This document shows positions 22,901 through 36,400 of a stretch of DNA of 64,000 nucleotides, one piece after another. The notes under the pieces are model-generated. The model saw only the letters and a list, made by a program, of their open reading frames with translations, did no database searches and was not told the origin of the DNA. Location: assembly GCA_033439255.1 (NCBI GenBank), contig CM065888.1:1860001-1924000 (forward strand), written 5' to 3'. Position 1 is the first letter of the stretch. Every line of letters begins with the position of its first letter. The translations under genes were made by a program, and so were the position numbers. Origin of the DNA: Hericium rajendrae. Its lineage: Eukaryota; Basidiomycota; Agaricomycetes; Russulales; Hericiaceae.

Positions 22901-25900
22901 AAAGATATATTGAACATGTTGGAGCCTGGTATGGATGTCAGCTAAAGTAGATACACCTTTGCCTCCTTCTGGTTGAAATTTATTGATAGCCAACATAGAA
23001 TGATATGTTGATCCTCCTATCAAAGCTGCAGCAGCTCCTGTGGGTGCCATGATTAGAAATTTGTAAGACTCTTGTCTCTGCTCAAAAAATCTGGTCATAG
23101 CTTTGATGACTTGTGACTTGCCAGTGCCAGCCATACCCCCTAAATACATTTTGAGCTGCTCAGACTGTGGAGTCACAGCATGATTTGCAATAATGTTGAA
23201 TGCTCTTGATTGCTCAACATTTAGTGTGAATGTCTTAGCTATTTCATCAATGTTTAATCTATCCTCTGGATTTTTCGGATGATAATTGTAATCTAAATAT
23301 GCTCTACTCACTAACTTGACTTCATTTATATTATAAGGATCTCTATAGGAAGTATCATTATTCTTTTCTGCATTGCTAGCTTCAAGATCTCTTTTGGCCA
23401 AGATAATATCTTTTTCTCGTGCTAGAGTTGCTTTCCATTCTCTTTGAGACTTGGATAACATGACATTCTCATCAACAGCATTTTCTGTCTGCTCTATTTT
23501 ACTTGGATTTAACCATCCAGTACCTTGAATAAGTTTATGCATCTCATACATATCTGCCAGTCTTTTTTGTTGTTTTTTGCCTATATCATCCCATTCTTCT
23601 TGAAGCTTTTCAGTCAGACTATCTACACCCCAGTTGGCAGTTGCTTCATCTTCATCATGTTGGCCATCAAGCTCATGCTGGAATGTGGCAAAGATTTTAT
23701 CACCAAAACTGTTGTTCTGTTCTTGTTGTTTTCTTTGCGCAGAAAAGTCATCTCTAGCATCATTGCATTCATATTTGATTTGAAAAAAATCCATCACCTG
23801 CTTTTGTCGAGAAGTAAACTTATATTTGTTAAAAGCATCATCCCATGACTGTTCTTTGTTCTTGAGATCAAGACCAGATCTCCAAGGCTTAAATAGTGTA
23901 AGCATAGTCTGACAATATTCTTCTCTATTGCCTTTATCTCTTCTAGGCAAAGAACCACCTATGAAATTTGGAACTTTGATATTCTCTTCCTTTAGTTTGT
24001 GTATGTAATGAGTCTTGAGTTGAGGATGTGGCTCAATAAATAGCTTTTTTGGCACAATTCTCTTCTTTGTGTTGTATTGATTATTTTTTGGATTGTAATC
24101 CTTATCATTTGGATCATCATACTCATCTTCTTCCTCTTCCTCTTCTTCTTTCTCATTATCTTCATTGTCTATATTTATATATTCATCATTATCTTCTTGA
24201 TAACTTGGCTCTCTATCCAAATTGTTTTCTTCTTCAACTTGAGTAAAAGCATCATTTTCATCAACTATCTTCATTTCATTTTCTTCCAGTTCATCAGTCT
24301 CAATATTCTTCATGATCACATCTACAATATCTTTTGATGTACTTGTCTTTTTACTAATATTTGATTTCTGATCCAAGTGTGACTTTGATTTTTTCAATCC
24401 ACTTAAAGATCTTTTCTCATACCGACAGATCCAATCATACAAAGTTACATCTACTAGCTCCTTTGACCTATACATATAATCCAGAATTGGAGACAAACCT
24501 ACTAACTTTCCTTGAATTTCATTTACTATGACTTTGTCAGGAACATTCTCATGAAAGTCATCAATTTGATTCCAGTCTTGGCTAACTTGTTTGACATAAG
24601 TACTCCAGAAGAAAACTTTGAACAAGTGACTTGTATAATGATCTGGATGAGACAAGAGATACATACATGCCATAGGAGATCCCATTTCTAACTTTACAGT
24701 TAACGAGTTGACTATCTGAACTATCAACTTTCTTGCTTTTTCTTGTCTAGAACTATCACCACCAATATAAGTAGTGTTTCTATCAAACACACTACAAATA
24801 GCTTGAAACATGACATGTGTATTCAGAGGTGATTTAGTAATGTAGTCAGTAATATATGCAACAATAGACTTAATGGCAGTTCCTGAAAGCATACTAGTTA
24901 CATCTGTATTACATCCCAAAAGATATGTTAAAGGTGTGGAAAATGTGTTAAGCATGGCCTCTCCTTTTTTCATGATAATGCTACCACTGTCCTTGTCTAT
25001 TAAAGAAGCTAGATATGTGTCTCTTGGAAAACGAGCTTTGCAACTATCATATTTTTTATTCTTGCAACCTCCTCTATCACAACTGTGAACATTAGACAAA
25101 TATAAAAGTTCATTGACTCTCTTTTTAAAATGTGTCCACCATGAACAGGTTTCTTGGCAATTGCTGCAATCAGTTATATATTCATTGTTATCATGCTCAA
25201 CTTCAAAACTTGGTACTAAAGGTGCATCACCTTTTTTTACATGTATTTTGCATGGTTTGGGTGGAGCTTCTGGTAAAACTTGAGTTGGCTCAACATAGTT
25301 GATATCCTTTTTTACTTGTTGTATCATGTCATTTTCTACTTTTGCCATAGTATTATCTATAAATTCTCCTTGATGACAACTTTCTAAATATTTAATCATC
25401 TCCTTTTGAAACTCTGAAGTAGGATCTAAAATTCTATCTCTAATTTCCTGAGGTGACAAACAACCTTGAATCCAGATCATAGTATGCAGATGGAGGCTTA
25501 GACGACCTTGTTGTTCTACAGTTCCATAGTATCCAGCAGTCTTACCATACAATCCTCTTCTTTTGTCATTGAATCTCAATACATGTTTGATAAACAAGTC
25601 CACCATGAGTTTGAAAAACCTGGCACCTGCTACAGGATTGCTAGCAATAAGACGAAACTGCTCATCCTTCTCATAAAGCTTTGGATAGAATCTCATGTCT
25701 TTGTCAGCAAAATACAAACAGATAGGATGTTTAAGATCTGCTGGTGCAAATGTAATAAACCAAGAAGGGGCACCCAAATATGATATAAGAGACCAGATCT
25801 CATTTCTCATATATTTACGACCTGTCTTTGAACCTTGCACATGATGAGCAACATGGTCCAAATCATTGATGATTTGATAGCAAAGTTTTTCCTCATCTGT

Positions 25901-27667
25901 CTCTGGCTGTACTCTTTCTCCATCAGCCAATCTATCTATAAGTTGACTTAAAACTTCTGGATTTACTGACATGAGTCTATCTGCTATATTGGAAAAATTG
26001 GCTTTTTTAGCCAAAAGGTAACCACCTGTTGTACTCTCTTTAATTTGATCATGATTGATACAAACCAAGGGAAACATAGCCTCATATTGAAATCTTTTGT
26101 CATGATACATCAATAGATCACCTTTTCTTGCATGATCAGATATTTTTACACTGCCATTGCTATTGCCAACACCTCCTAGGCCATATGGAAACAGCCATGG
26201 AAATATTTGAGGATAAAGCTGAGAATTGTTATATATTGACTCTGGATTTGCAGCTTGTCCAATGCCTAAAGCTCTGTTGTTTTTGCCTCTCATATGTTGT
26301 AAAGCAATTGCTCTCAGCTGTTGAGTAGTCTTTTTGTCCAAATCTCCACCTATCAAACCATGTACAATAAAAGGACATTTTCCAGACTCTACACCTTGAA
26401 GAGGTTCATCAGATACTGACATCATTCCAGGCTCAATAGCATCATCTGAAATTTTGCACTCTACAACTACAGGAGGAATGTCTTCAGGATAGCTATTGAG
26501 ATTCTCATAAGATATATCCAAGTCAGCATAATCAATATGATTAAGCTTAAGCCATTCTAAAGCATGAGCAACTTTATTTTCTAAAGCATGAGCAACTTTA
26601 TTTCTCCGAACCAAAAGAGGAGTCCGCTTAAATTCTTTTTCAGTAGGCTGAGTTTGACCTATATAAACAAATGCCATAACTTCATCCAATTCATCAAGGC
26701 TAGGTGGAAGCTTTGCATATATCTTAGGCATGGGAGTGGAGAAAAAAACTGCATTTGCAGACATTTTGTATAAGCCAGACTTGTGCACACGCACAATGCA
26801 TCGGTTGTGACACACCCTTGAGATAAGCATCTTTTCTGTCCAACTGAGATCCTGTAGCTGCTCTGGAATTTCACCTATCCAATTGCCATTGATTAGAGCA
26901 TGTTTTGGTATCTTTTTCTTTTTTAACTCTTGAAGACAAGTATTGCAGATGCTTTTTGAGTGTTTATCAAGTAATGGTCCTTTACAAGATTGTATTATAT
27001 CTGATGAGTTGTATCTTTCCTGTCTTGCAATGAAAGTATTGTCAGTTTCAAGGATAGATAAGTCTAAATCATGTTCAGACATATCTGTCAGATGTTGAAG
27101 TGAAGTCAAAAGACCACAGACACTACATAAGCTCTCCAATATCATATTTGGTTGTATATCATTACAGTATTCAGAAACAATATCTTCAATCAGTTTTTTT
27201 GAAGGAGGTTTTGGAGGAAAGGATTGTTCATTTGGCTGTATAATTTTTTTATGTTGTTTATATCTTTTACGTTTTATATTATTCTTATTTTCAACAAGTT
27301 TAAATAATGTAAAATGTTTTTTACAACTTTTTTCCTTACAGCTATGATTGCTTAATTTATTTTGCAAGTCTTGCAACATATTTCGATCATTTGCTTGTAT
27401 CTTATGTTGATGACATACATTAATAATAGTACGTTTTGGGAGTTTAGCTAGTTTGGAAATTGGAATGGTAGTTACAATCATATCATTAGCTACTGGTACT
27501 AAATCTTGACTATGAGAAACAAAATTCCAAGATGTGTTTTTATGAAATACAACATCTCCTTGTATAAAATTAGAGATTTCATTGTATGACCAAGTTATAT
27601 TTGGAGCAAAACCTCCTAACATTTGTGGCTTTTTGGTATTTATTGACAACAAGATATTACTTTTCAT
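19906..27667 (-). pseudogene. Helitron Rep-helicase with USP-like C-terminal domain (interrupted)
   Basis: The N-terminal 1,612-residue ORF (27667-22829) holds a rolling-circle Rep with HLHT at about residue 724 (HUH motif) and the paired tyrosines of YITDYITK at about 936. An acidic linker lies at about 1110-1190, then a PIF1-type helicase: Walker A GMAGTGKS at about 1510 and LDEVSMVD at about 1587. MITE-2 follows, then GDFAQLPP near 22190 and DYASQGRT and YTALSRS further on. The last 300 residues have a Cys-box-like WCGQTWSCAYDT (about 20650-20690), two CxxC pairs, and HFTARIIDKGKRIWYYDGV (about 20020-20070), resembling a C19 ubiquitin-specific protease. The two parts after the MITE differ by one frame at an A-run near 21725. 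There is an 8-residue in-frame duplication near 26560-26600. The protein would nick and unwind DNA for rolling-circle transposition. Confidence 0.85.
22265..22843. mobile_element. MITE-2 (579 bp) in the helicase gene
   Basis: CATCAGGAAGGTTGAC tips, flanked by CA/CA (22263-22264, 22844-22845). Without it and one CA, the helicase reads through as ...NISAQMSSALKVED..., so it landed in an open coding exon between helicase motifs II and III. Confidence 0.93.
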
Positions 27668-28132
27668 ACTATCTTGTATGTTGTATGATATACTATCTTT
27701 ATAAGATGATATCTATCCAATAAGGAAGGACTTTTGTCTGCTCAATTTGGCTTCGGTTATGCATAATAGCAATATTAAAACTAAGCACGTCATAACATGT
27801 ATTTTTTGTAGTGCGAGCGCCTTGGCCCAATTATTTGTACACTTTGATACAGGCACTTTGGCCAATGTTAGCTGCACGTAGCAACTGGAGTGGCCCTTAT
27901 CTAAATATATCATCAAAGAACTCACCACAAATATAGCAAATAATAGCACTAAGGCAATGGTCTAAGCAAGGGTCTCTACCTCGTTTATCGGATTCTATCG
28001 CTCAATAGCGATAGAATCCAATTGATTTTTTTTTCAATCACACGTAATGATGCATAATTAAAAAGATATATTTGAGTCCTAATATAAAAGTCAAAACAAA
28101 GATTTTAGAATTCCAACGCTTTTACTAATATA
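27668..28132. other. Intergenic region with 13-bp-stem hairpin
   Basis: The upstream region of the Rep-helicase gene and the 3' side of the next gene. At 27990-28019 GGATTCTATCGCT pairs perfectly with AGCGATAGAATCC around CAAT. It contains GATTC/GAATC like the 5'-terminal hairpin of these Helentrons but is longer. It could be a transcription terminator, or a relict 5' end of a shorter ancestor. Nothing else is seen. Confidence 0.6.
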
Positions 28133-30315
28133 TTAATCCTCCTTTTCGCGAGCAAGCAAGTAGACACCCTGGATGTTAAGACTAAGGTTGGAGAAATCGC
28201 CTTTCATCCAATGGGATGTGGTATGAATAATCGCAACTACATCTCCAGCATGCAAATCATCCTGAATCACCTTGACCTCAGAATGCGTATGAGCTTTACC
28301 GAACAAAAGAGATGGATCTCCTCGGTCAACAGATCCGCCATCACCAATACGCTTGTAAAGTGCAGTGCAGTCCCACACTGGAACTGTATAACAAAAAAAC
28401 AAAGTTAGTTGATGAAAACAACAAGATAGACGCACTTACCATCATAGGACACCGGAATGGCTCTCTTACTCATTCCTTTGATCCCCATCTTGAATGTGGC
28501 ATCGGTCCCTGTAGCCTGAGAAGCTGGGCTAACATTGGACCACTTGTCTCGTGACTTGGAAGACGGAGTGGCCAACTCCTTGGAGCCTAATGTATAGTTA
28601 CACTTAGTATTTCAGGTTGATAAAGATAATGTGCAAAACTTGCCGGATGACTGAGATTTCTTTTTGGAGGAAGAAGGTGCAACCGGACTCATCGCAGTTG
28701 AAAAAGGAAGCGCATTGTCCATGCAGTATATGCTTAGCTTGGACTTCTGAAAGACCAGGCCATAGAATGCCAAAGCCCTTTCCCATTCCATGCTCAAGGG
28801 AGAGACATAGAGCTCTTTGATCTGACGTCCATCTAAAATAAGATAGTCATATTGCATACAAGAGATGATAACAATAAAGAACGTACTGCTTTCCAGCACC
28901 CGTGCATTGGCTAGATGAGAATCTACAACAAATCCAACGGTAAGACACAAGGCTGTGCTTTTATTTCCGTCCTTGAATGCAATAGCATGACCAGTGCCTA
29001 AAGGCATAGCAACAAAGTCACTTGGATCTGCACGAGAGGGATTCATCAAATTCAAAGATCGGTTCTCCTGGAATGTGATAATCTGAAGGAGATAGCTGTG
29101 CACATACACTATTAATATATTGTACGATAAAATGAGTTGAACAATAAACTTACTCGAGTGTAATGTTACCATAGGCATCATCTGTCAGACGACTAACTGC
29201 GTAGGTCATGACATCTACACTGCCACCAATCAGACTAGTAGACGTGCTATAAGAAAAAAGAGTCGTAAGTCATTCTGAAAAGCTTACAACAAAAATCAAG
29301 CGTACTTTAGAGGGAGAAGTTGTTTGTAAAACATTGTCATAAGAGGATCAATCAACGTAGCAATGGTGACATTGCAGCCCTCTGGAATTCTGAAAGAAGA
29401 ATGATTTAGTATTCCAATAGATGTGACAATAACATACAGATTGTCGTCCATCATGTCCAAGTCAATGTTGTCTTGATTCTCTTTGTTTTCATCTGTGCTC
29501 TTCTGCACGTCATCAGAAACCATTGCATCTGTAGTGTCAGCAGCTTCGTCATCTAGAAAGACATCCTTTGATCTATAATGTGTAGGCAAATCAGCAATCA
29601 TTCTACAGATAAAACTGTACGACATACGTCTTCTGAGGATTAACCTCCTTAATCGAAAATGGACTGCCAAGTACAATTGTAAAGCTAAGCAAGCTTGGAC
29701 TATGCATGTGGAGAATGCAATAAAATCACGTACTCATCATCCGATATCAAGGTATGCTCTTTTCTGCAAAAACAACAATATCAAGAAAGCAAATGTATGA
29801 GAAAAAAACATATAAGTACTTCTCATTTATCTTCTGTTTCTTCGGGGCAGAAGCAGTCCCATTATTGTTAGTCGTTTCTGATGTTTTGCGTAAGCGGAGA
29901 GGCTCTCTTATTCTTATGTTAATGCATATCTAAACAGTAAAAGATAAAAAAAACTCACCGATCTGCTTTAGCCATCTGTTTAAAACGTGTAGTCAATGGA
30001 GTCTGCAACTCTGGCCTACGCACAAAATAGTCAGAAAAGTATGAAACAAAATTCCAAAAAGATAAGTGTACTCTTCATCGGACTCGAACACTGGCTCTTC
30101 CAAAGCTCTCTTTCTACTGTCAATGGCATTAGCCCAATCATATAATTGCACAAAATAAAGACATACGAGTTCATAGAACCTAGTGAGCTAGCCAGAGATG
30201 ACGTCCAGCTGAGTCCCTTGGGAGCCGAAGGTTGAACGGTCATCTTGGGCTTACGAACAGGGGTGGAAGGAAGAGCAAGGACCTTGTCCTTGTTGCTGCG
30301 AGACCGAGTATTCAT
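28133..30315 (-). CDS. Multi-exon cargo gene with OB-like C-terminal domain
   Basis: The start is MNTRSRSNKDKV at 30315. About a dozen exons are joined by introns of 45-70 nt. The N-terminus is basic and Ser/Pro-rich, the middle is acidic (near 29450-29560), and the C-terminus runs VPVWDCT...LHAGDVVAIIHTT...LSLNIQGVYLL, ending at 28133. The C-terminal pattern of alternating hydrophobic strands, with a GDVV turn and LSLNIQ, resembles the OB-fold of ssDNA-binding proteins (RPA-like); this is inference from pattern only. Known Helentrons in other lineages carry RPA-like genes, which suits a role in coating ssDNA during rolling-circle transposition. No in-frame stop was noticed in the exons read. 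Exon borders are approximate. Confidence 0.55.
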
Positions 30316-30761
30316 GATGAAAAAAGGTATAAGAAGAGGATAATAGACGTGCAATAAGACAAATGAAGTGTCGGCAAAGATGCAAAAGAACAGTAGGGTA
30401 GCAAATGCTGAGGCAAAGTGATTGAACTGCTCTCTTCTTATATAAAATGAGGATAGGAGTTTAGGGCAGGTGTAAATCTGACTTAGACCTCAAGTCATAC
30501 TTTGTGAATGCACCGATGAATGATGCAATTGGAGATATTATGATAGAAAGCGTGCTTACATCTGAATTTGTGTAGTCACCTATCAAATCGGTCTGACAGA
30601 TCTTTGGGGTATAGTGACGTGTCAAGTAGTAACTGAATATCCAAAACAAATAAGAATTAGCAAGATGCAGAGCAAGATGAACAAGGAAATCGGAACCTGA
30701 GATCAACAAAATGCTTCAGCGTTGGCCCGAAGTACGGTAAAAACACGTATGTTCCTAGGAT

Positions 30762-31162
30762 CATCAGGAACCTTCAAAACTTTCTGATGGACCCTGCAGA
30801 GTCTGATCAACTGCAAGACCTGATCCAGCTGCAGGCTCTAATTAGAGATCAATTTCTGATCAGAGCTTTTATATTTTGAAATCAATAACTATTGACAGAT
30901 ATAGTAGTCATCCAACTCTAATCATTAGATGCAACAAAGTTTTCAATATCTAAAATTTATATAAATCTGATCAGTTCTGATCAGTCTGCGAGCATTCTGC
31001 ATTGATACTTTTTTGAATCTTGAGGTCAAATATTCTGCAGCTAGCTGAGAGTAGCTGATGTTGTCTGAGAGTATCTGATGTGTCTGATGCAACTGCTGCA
31101 GGTCATGCAGACACTGTCAGATGTCTCGCAGGTCAAACAGAAAGTTTTGAAGGTTCCTGATG
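30762..31162. mobile_element. MITE-1 (401 bp)
   Basis: CATCAGGAACCTTC tips, flanked by AT/AT (30760-30761, 31163-31164). It inserted into G after G formed. Confidence 0.92.
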
Positions 31163-31189
31163 ATGTTTGTAGCCGACATTGGAAATGTA

Positions 31190-31790
31190 AAATATAGAAT
31201 TTCAACTGGACAACAAAGTGTTAGGCATAACATAAAACCCTGATGGTTGATTCGGAAGCAATATGTTCTAGGTAAGATCTGCAAAGTAGCTGAGCCTTAA
31301 GCGAGCTTAAGAAAAAATGACACGTACCATTGGATCTGAAGCTTTGGAACAAACATAAAACACAGGATGCCTATTGGATCGGAAGAGTGACAACTCGCAA
31401 TGAAATTCCAAGAGAGCAATTGAAAGAAGCAGGGGGCAAAGTGCTAGGCATAGCATGAAACTGTTGACGGTTGATTCGGAAGCAATATGTTCTAAGCGAG
31501 ATCTGCAAAGTAGCTGAACATTCAGCCAGCTTGAGGAATGATGACACGTATCATGGGACCTGAAGCTTCGGAACAAACATAAAACACAGGATGCCCATTG
31601 GACCGGAAGAGTGACAACCAGCAATGAAATTCCAAGAGAGCGATTGAAAGAAGCAGTGAGCAAAGTGCTAGGCATAACATGAAGCCATTGACCGTTGATT
31701 CAGAAGCAATATGTTCTAAGCGAGATCTTCCGAGTAGCCAAGCCTTGACCGGACTTAAGCGGAGATGACACCAAGAAACCTGGATCACGG
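31190..31790. repeat. Minisatellite, about 225-bp unit, 2.6 copies
   Basis: The phrase GTTGATTCGGAAGCAATATG recurs near 31246, 31471 and 31694 (the last with one change), followed each time by GTTCTA, GATCTGC- and AAACACAGGATGCC-type blocks. ORFs read through two units in one frame but look like by-products. Confidence 0.8.
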
Positions 31791-32077
31791 AGGATCATTA
31801 AAATTGAAATTGTTGGATCGTAATCTTGATACATTTGAAAATAAGCCTGCACCTTACTACATTCACAAAGAACATAGATCGGATTGTGCTGCTATGAATC
31901 TAGATGATCTTGTTGTTAATGCTGACCAATAGAAAAAACAGAGTCAGAATCAGACCACATCGTAATTTTGAATGCTCCGGTCTATCCTTTGCAGTTCTGC
32001 CGTCCTATCCTATCTTTCTTCTTTTTCCCCCTCTAAGGATTGCTTTCATTATCCATACGTTCTACGCATCATTTAAG

Positions 32078-33353
32078 ATGTCTCTACCTTTGATTGAGTT
32101 TTTAGACAAGCCAGATTGCCGTAAGTGATTAGTGTTTTGTCTCTGTATGGTTTGTCGAATGAATATGTAGGAGCACATCTTATGAAGATCAGTGATGATG
32201 CTGTAAAGCAGTTACCACGTCATCTTCAACTCAGCAATATATCTGATGTGCGTATTCATACCTTACTATTGTTGGGATTCAGCTAACTAGCTTTGTTAGA
32301 TGAAGTTCTTGAGAGAGAACTATGTCGCACATAAAGCCATAGATGGATCTGCAAAGGTTGTGTTGCGAAACTCGGATCTTGATGCAGAGATGGAGGAAGC
32401 CGTCTGGGAAGGACAAGGTGTCTTGTTAGACTATGACTTGCCACCAATTTTGGATCGCAACAGGTGTGTTATTATCTGCTTTTGTCGTCTTTCTCTTTGC
32501 TTAAAAACATATGACAGTCTACCTACGAAGATCATTTTTTGGACCTGTTCTGTATCGGTGATTGGGCGAAACAGAGCGTTCGCCTACTAGAAATAGGATC
32601 TCCTCTCTTTGATCAATCAGTTGCCGGTGTTGCAGCTATCCATCGTCTCATAGATAGCATCTATTCTGTGAAGGGTCTCAGACCATGGGTTCCTGATCAA
32701 GTTGAGAGTCATGCAAGCCTTAGCTTTGCCAACCGTTACGTCACTCCTCTCTCACTTGTCAACGGCTCAAGTCCTGTACCCTTTGGGGACGTCGTGGATC
32801 CACAAGGCCTCTTGCTACTGGCCACATCTACTGCAGGTGCTCATCTTGATGATAATAAGGTTGAGTACTATGAAAGAAAGTGGAACAGCATGTACGTCAA
32901 CTCTATGCCGACTCTTGCATTGTATTTTACTAATGTTAAAACCTCTAGATCTTCTGATTATCACTATATCACCATTGATCCAGCTATCATTCGACCTGGT
33001 CAGATTGTTCAGGTGCAAGTGTCTTTTGTTACGGTACCTCTGTCTGGAAAAAAAGGGTTGTATCAGATGGCATGCAAGTTGCGATCTGTAGCTATTCTTG
33101 ATCGTCAATTGCAAGAGGTAAATTTGTTTGTATCTTTGTATAGATGACACTTACAGATAGATTGTTACTAGGCCTATGATATGCAAGCATACTCTATTGA
33201 GTTTCAGAAGAAGGCATCTCCTCCAAAGGTATTGAAAAGGCGCATTGGATATGTGGTCTCAGTTGACGCTATGTCAAGAGAGGTGAAGAAGACAAAGAGC
33301 ACGGTTGTAGAAGGCTTAGAGGACACCTTTATGCAAGATTCTAGTTCTGCGTA
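32078..33353 (+). CDS. Intact five-exon cargo gene, possible OB-fold protein
   Basis: Exons 32078-32120, 32171-32247, 32300-32463, 32518-33117 and 33172-33353 join in frame from MSLPLIEFLDKPDC to a TAG stop with no interruption, giving about 355 residues. Introns are 50-54 nt with GT...AG ends. The fourth exon has a segment reading IRPGQIVQVQVSFVTVPL followed by GLYQMACKLRSVAILD, a strand-turn-strand pattern that I associate with a family repeated many times in Agaricomycete genomes and that could be an OB-like nucleic-acid-binding fold. The function is not established. It is convergent with the TET/JBP-like gene, with 124 bp between stops. This is the only cargo gene that looks whole. Confidence 0.65.
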
Positions 33354-33477
33354 GATCAATATTGTTTGTCGTGAAGTGTTTTTTTTGGATTGTCTGTACA
33401 CAGGATACCTATTCAATATTTCATTCCATCCATCTGTCACGAGTTACTATAAGACAGATCAAATCAGAGTTGATCAC

Positions 33478-36400
33478 TTATAAATATATAAGACATCTTA
33501 CCAACTGCTCTAACCCAAAGTTCCACAGTCGAGGTACTTTACATAAAGTATGTTCTAGCATAATAGGATCAAACACCATCTTCTCTTTCTCTTCTATAGT
33601 CAGCTGTGCATCTAGAAAATGAAATAGCAAAACAAATGCATCTTTGATGACCATCTTGTTTTTCTCCTTAGGATGGATCAATTGTAATTTTGCTAGGCCT
33701 TTCAGTGCTCCTGCTTGGATCTCTGATATAAGTTCACCCATATCATACTCTGATGGCATATCAATGACATCTGTATAAGCATAGTCTGCAGTGAGAAGAT
33801 AAGCCACAAGTGGTCCAAAGCCATAGAACATGACTTCATTTGTTTTGGACTTTTTGTTTTTGATGCACTTGTAAAATGCTGCAAAGGAGCAATGTGCTGT
33901 TCTTTCCACCAAATTCTTCCATTCTATGTTTGCTGCCCTCCAATATTTCTCTGCATGTTCAACGCTACGCTGGGTTGGACAACCATAAGCTGTGGTGTCG
34001 CAGAAATAATTTGAGGATTTATTGGATTTAAGGCTGTCATAACAGGCTGACCAGTCTTCTAGGTCTGAAAACATGGCTTTCTGATCCAAGACAAACTGGC
34101 AACCATAAGTGATGCCACGGAAGATCAGAGCACTGAAAAATCCAGCTTGAGAGTGAACATTTGTTGGCAAAAAAGGAGTATCATCTTCTCTCATCCTCAC
34201 AAGGCTTGGTGCACGCTGACGAAAGGGAAGATAATGGTCAAGTCGTGTAGCCATTTTTGTAAGGAGGGCATGATGTTCTGGAGGTGCACATTCTAGATCA
34301 CCTGTAAAGGACAGCTCATTCTCCAAGGAACATCTATCCAGGAAGAATACAGCTGCATGCAGAAACTTTAAACATTTTGTGTAGCCAAGTGGAGGATGAA
34401 AAAATAGAGGAGGATGTGGTGAAGGGGAATGTCTCTCTTCAGACTGACTAGCAGTAGAGGGAATTGGCAAGGTCTCAATATGTTTACGAGCATCTTTGTT
34501 GAAACCGGAATATTGATCACAAACATCATTGATGGACACTTGGTGGAAGAGGGCCAATGCTGTGCATGGCAAAACGATTCCTTTTTTTTATCATCAATGA
34601 AGGTATATAAATTACCGTCATGTATGGCCATGTACAGGTATACTGACATCTTGCATGCAGGCCTGTACCTCATGCCTTATACTTGGCATGTAGCATTGTG
34701 CTGGGGCCAATGCCTCATGCATGCCTGCTACACCTCATGCCAGCTCACTATGCCTCATGTTCACTGGTCACACCCTATGCTGGTCTACCACATCTCGATG
34801 TACCTTGTGGATGGGCCAGTGACAGCTTAGAGATGACTACAGCTGAATGTGAGCATGTCAGCCAGCACAACTATATACATGCATTGTGTGTTGCTATGTG
34901 CAGGTGTGTCACCTGCCTGTACCTTGTGCCTCATGCCTCATACACAGACATACCAAGCCATGCATAGGCTTAGTGCCTTATGTATGCTCATCATGCTACA
35001 CTACATCTTGCATACAAGCCACCATCCTATAGATGCTTACTGTACTTCATGTACAGGCCCATAGCATCTTGACACTCTGCACATGCTTGTAGCACCCTGT
35101 GCATGGTCACCACACCCTGTTGATCTCCTGTACAAGCTAGTAGCAGCCTTACATATGGGCCTGTATGCCTTATGCTCACTCTTTATGCCTCGTGCATGGC
35201 TCTCAATATCTTACACATCCTCACTGCGCATTGCATCTTACATATAGGCCCACTACAGCTTAACATTGGTGAGCATGGCCACTGGACCTCCTGCACAGCT
35301 ATGACACTTATTATGCCTTATGTATGAACCTAGTGCCTTATGCACATATGTACTTTTGTTGTGCCTTACCAGTGCACACATGCCTGCACATAGCTCTACC
35401 TGTACATGATGTGTACTATTGTGCATGTGTGCACTGTTTGAACTTGTAATATACTTGATTGTACTAGTAGCTGTATGAAATATAATTGATTTTGGCTTTA
35501 TATCTCTTGTACCTAATTGATCTGAGACAGTACTAATAGCAGGGATCATAGTAGGGACCATATAGATCAGAGCAAGCCTTTGAATTTATATGATTTGTAC
35601 AAGAACTATAGCTATCCTTCAGAAACATGTAGCACTATATAGTGTCCAACTACTATTATGATAGCTATGATAGGCCTCATAGTCTTACATAGTTGAGAAC
35701 TGTGGTAGCATAAATAGTGATAGACCTTATAGTGCTATGATAAAACATATAGATCAATACTGGGCTATATGAAATTTCAATTTTTCAGATGATACACACT
35801 ACACCGACTCATATATGCACTCTTGGCTCACATTTTTTGACCTATGCATACTTTTGTTAATCTGCTTACACATGTATCAACCTATGAGCATCACAACAAA
35901 CTTATGTATGCTTCTACTACCTCATACATTTCCTGTTAGCCTGTGCACCTTCTATTGATTTGTATGCATTGCTGCTAGCACCAAAGGCAGAATTTGATTT
36001 CTATATTTGGATTTTTTTCTGACTTTTACAAAAAATAATATAAATCATACCAGTTTTTTTTAATAGAGCTTATATCTCTTCAATGTATAATCTAGTCAGT
36101 ATTTTTCTATTTTACATGCATAAAATACTATAAAAATTGAATTCTTACCTTCAAACCATATTTTGTATACTGGCAGAAATTAGTGACCAAATATGGCAAC
36201 TACTTTCTGGTAAAATTGCCTGTCGATTAGCATGAAGGTTTAGAGTAACAAAAAACTTATACAAATGCCTGAGAGCATCAATTGTGCAAACATCACTTTA
36301 AGTATATTAGGGTTCAACACAAGTGCACTCGTGGGTGACCTAGATCTGAACTTGCAGGTATTCTATCTGTCCAAGGTGCTGACCTGGATCCATGCAGATT

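Larger units (their letters stand above)
30316..32077. other. Divergent intergenic region between two cargo genes
   Basis: Separates the minus-strand gene starting at 30315 from the plus-strand gene starting at 32078. It holds a MITE-1 copy and a minisatellite of about 225 bp. The remainder shows no recognisable gene; both promoters should lie here. Confidence 0.6.

Noticed and set aside
23525-26773. Plus-strand ORFs antisense to the Rep-helicase gene
   Set aside because: Hydrophobic shadow frames of an AT-rich acidic coding region. The minus strand holds the recognised motifs.
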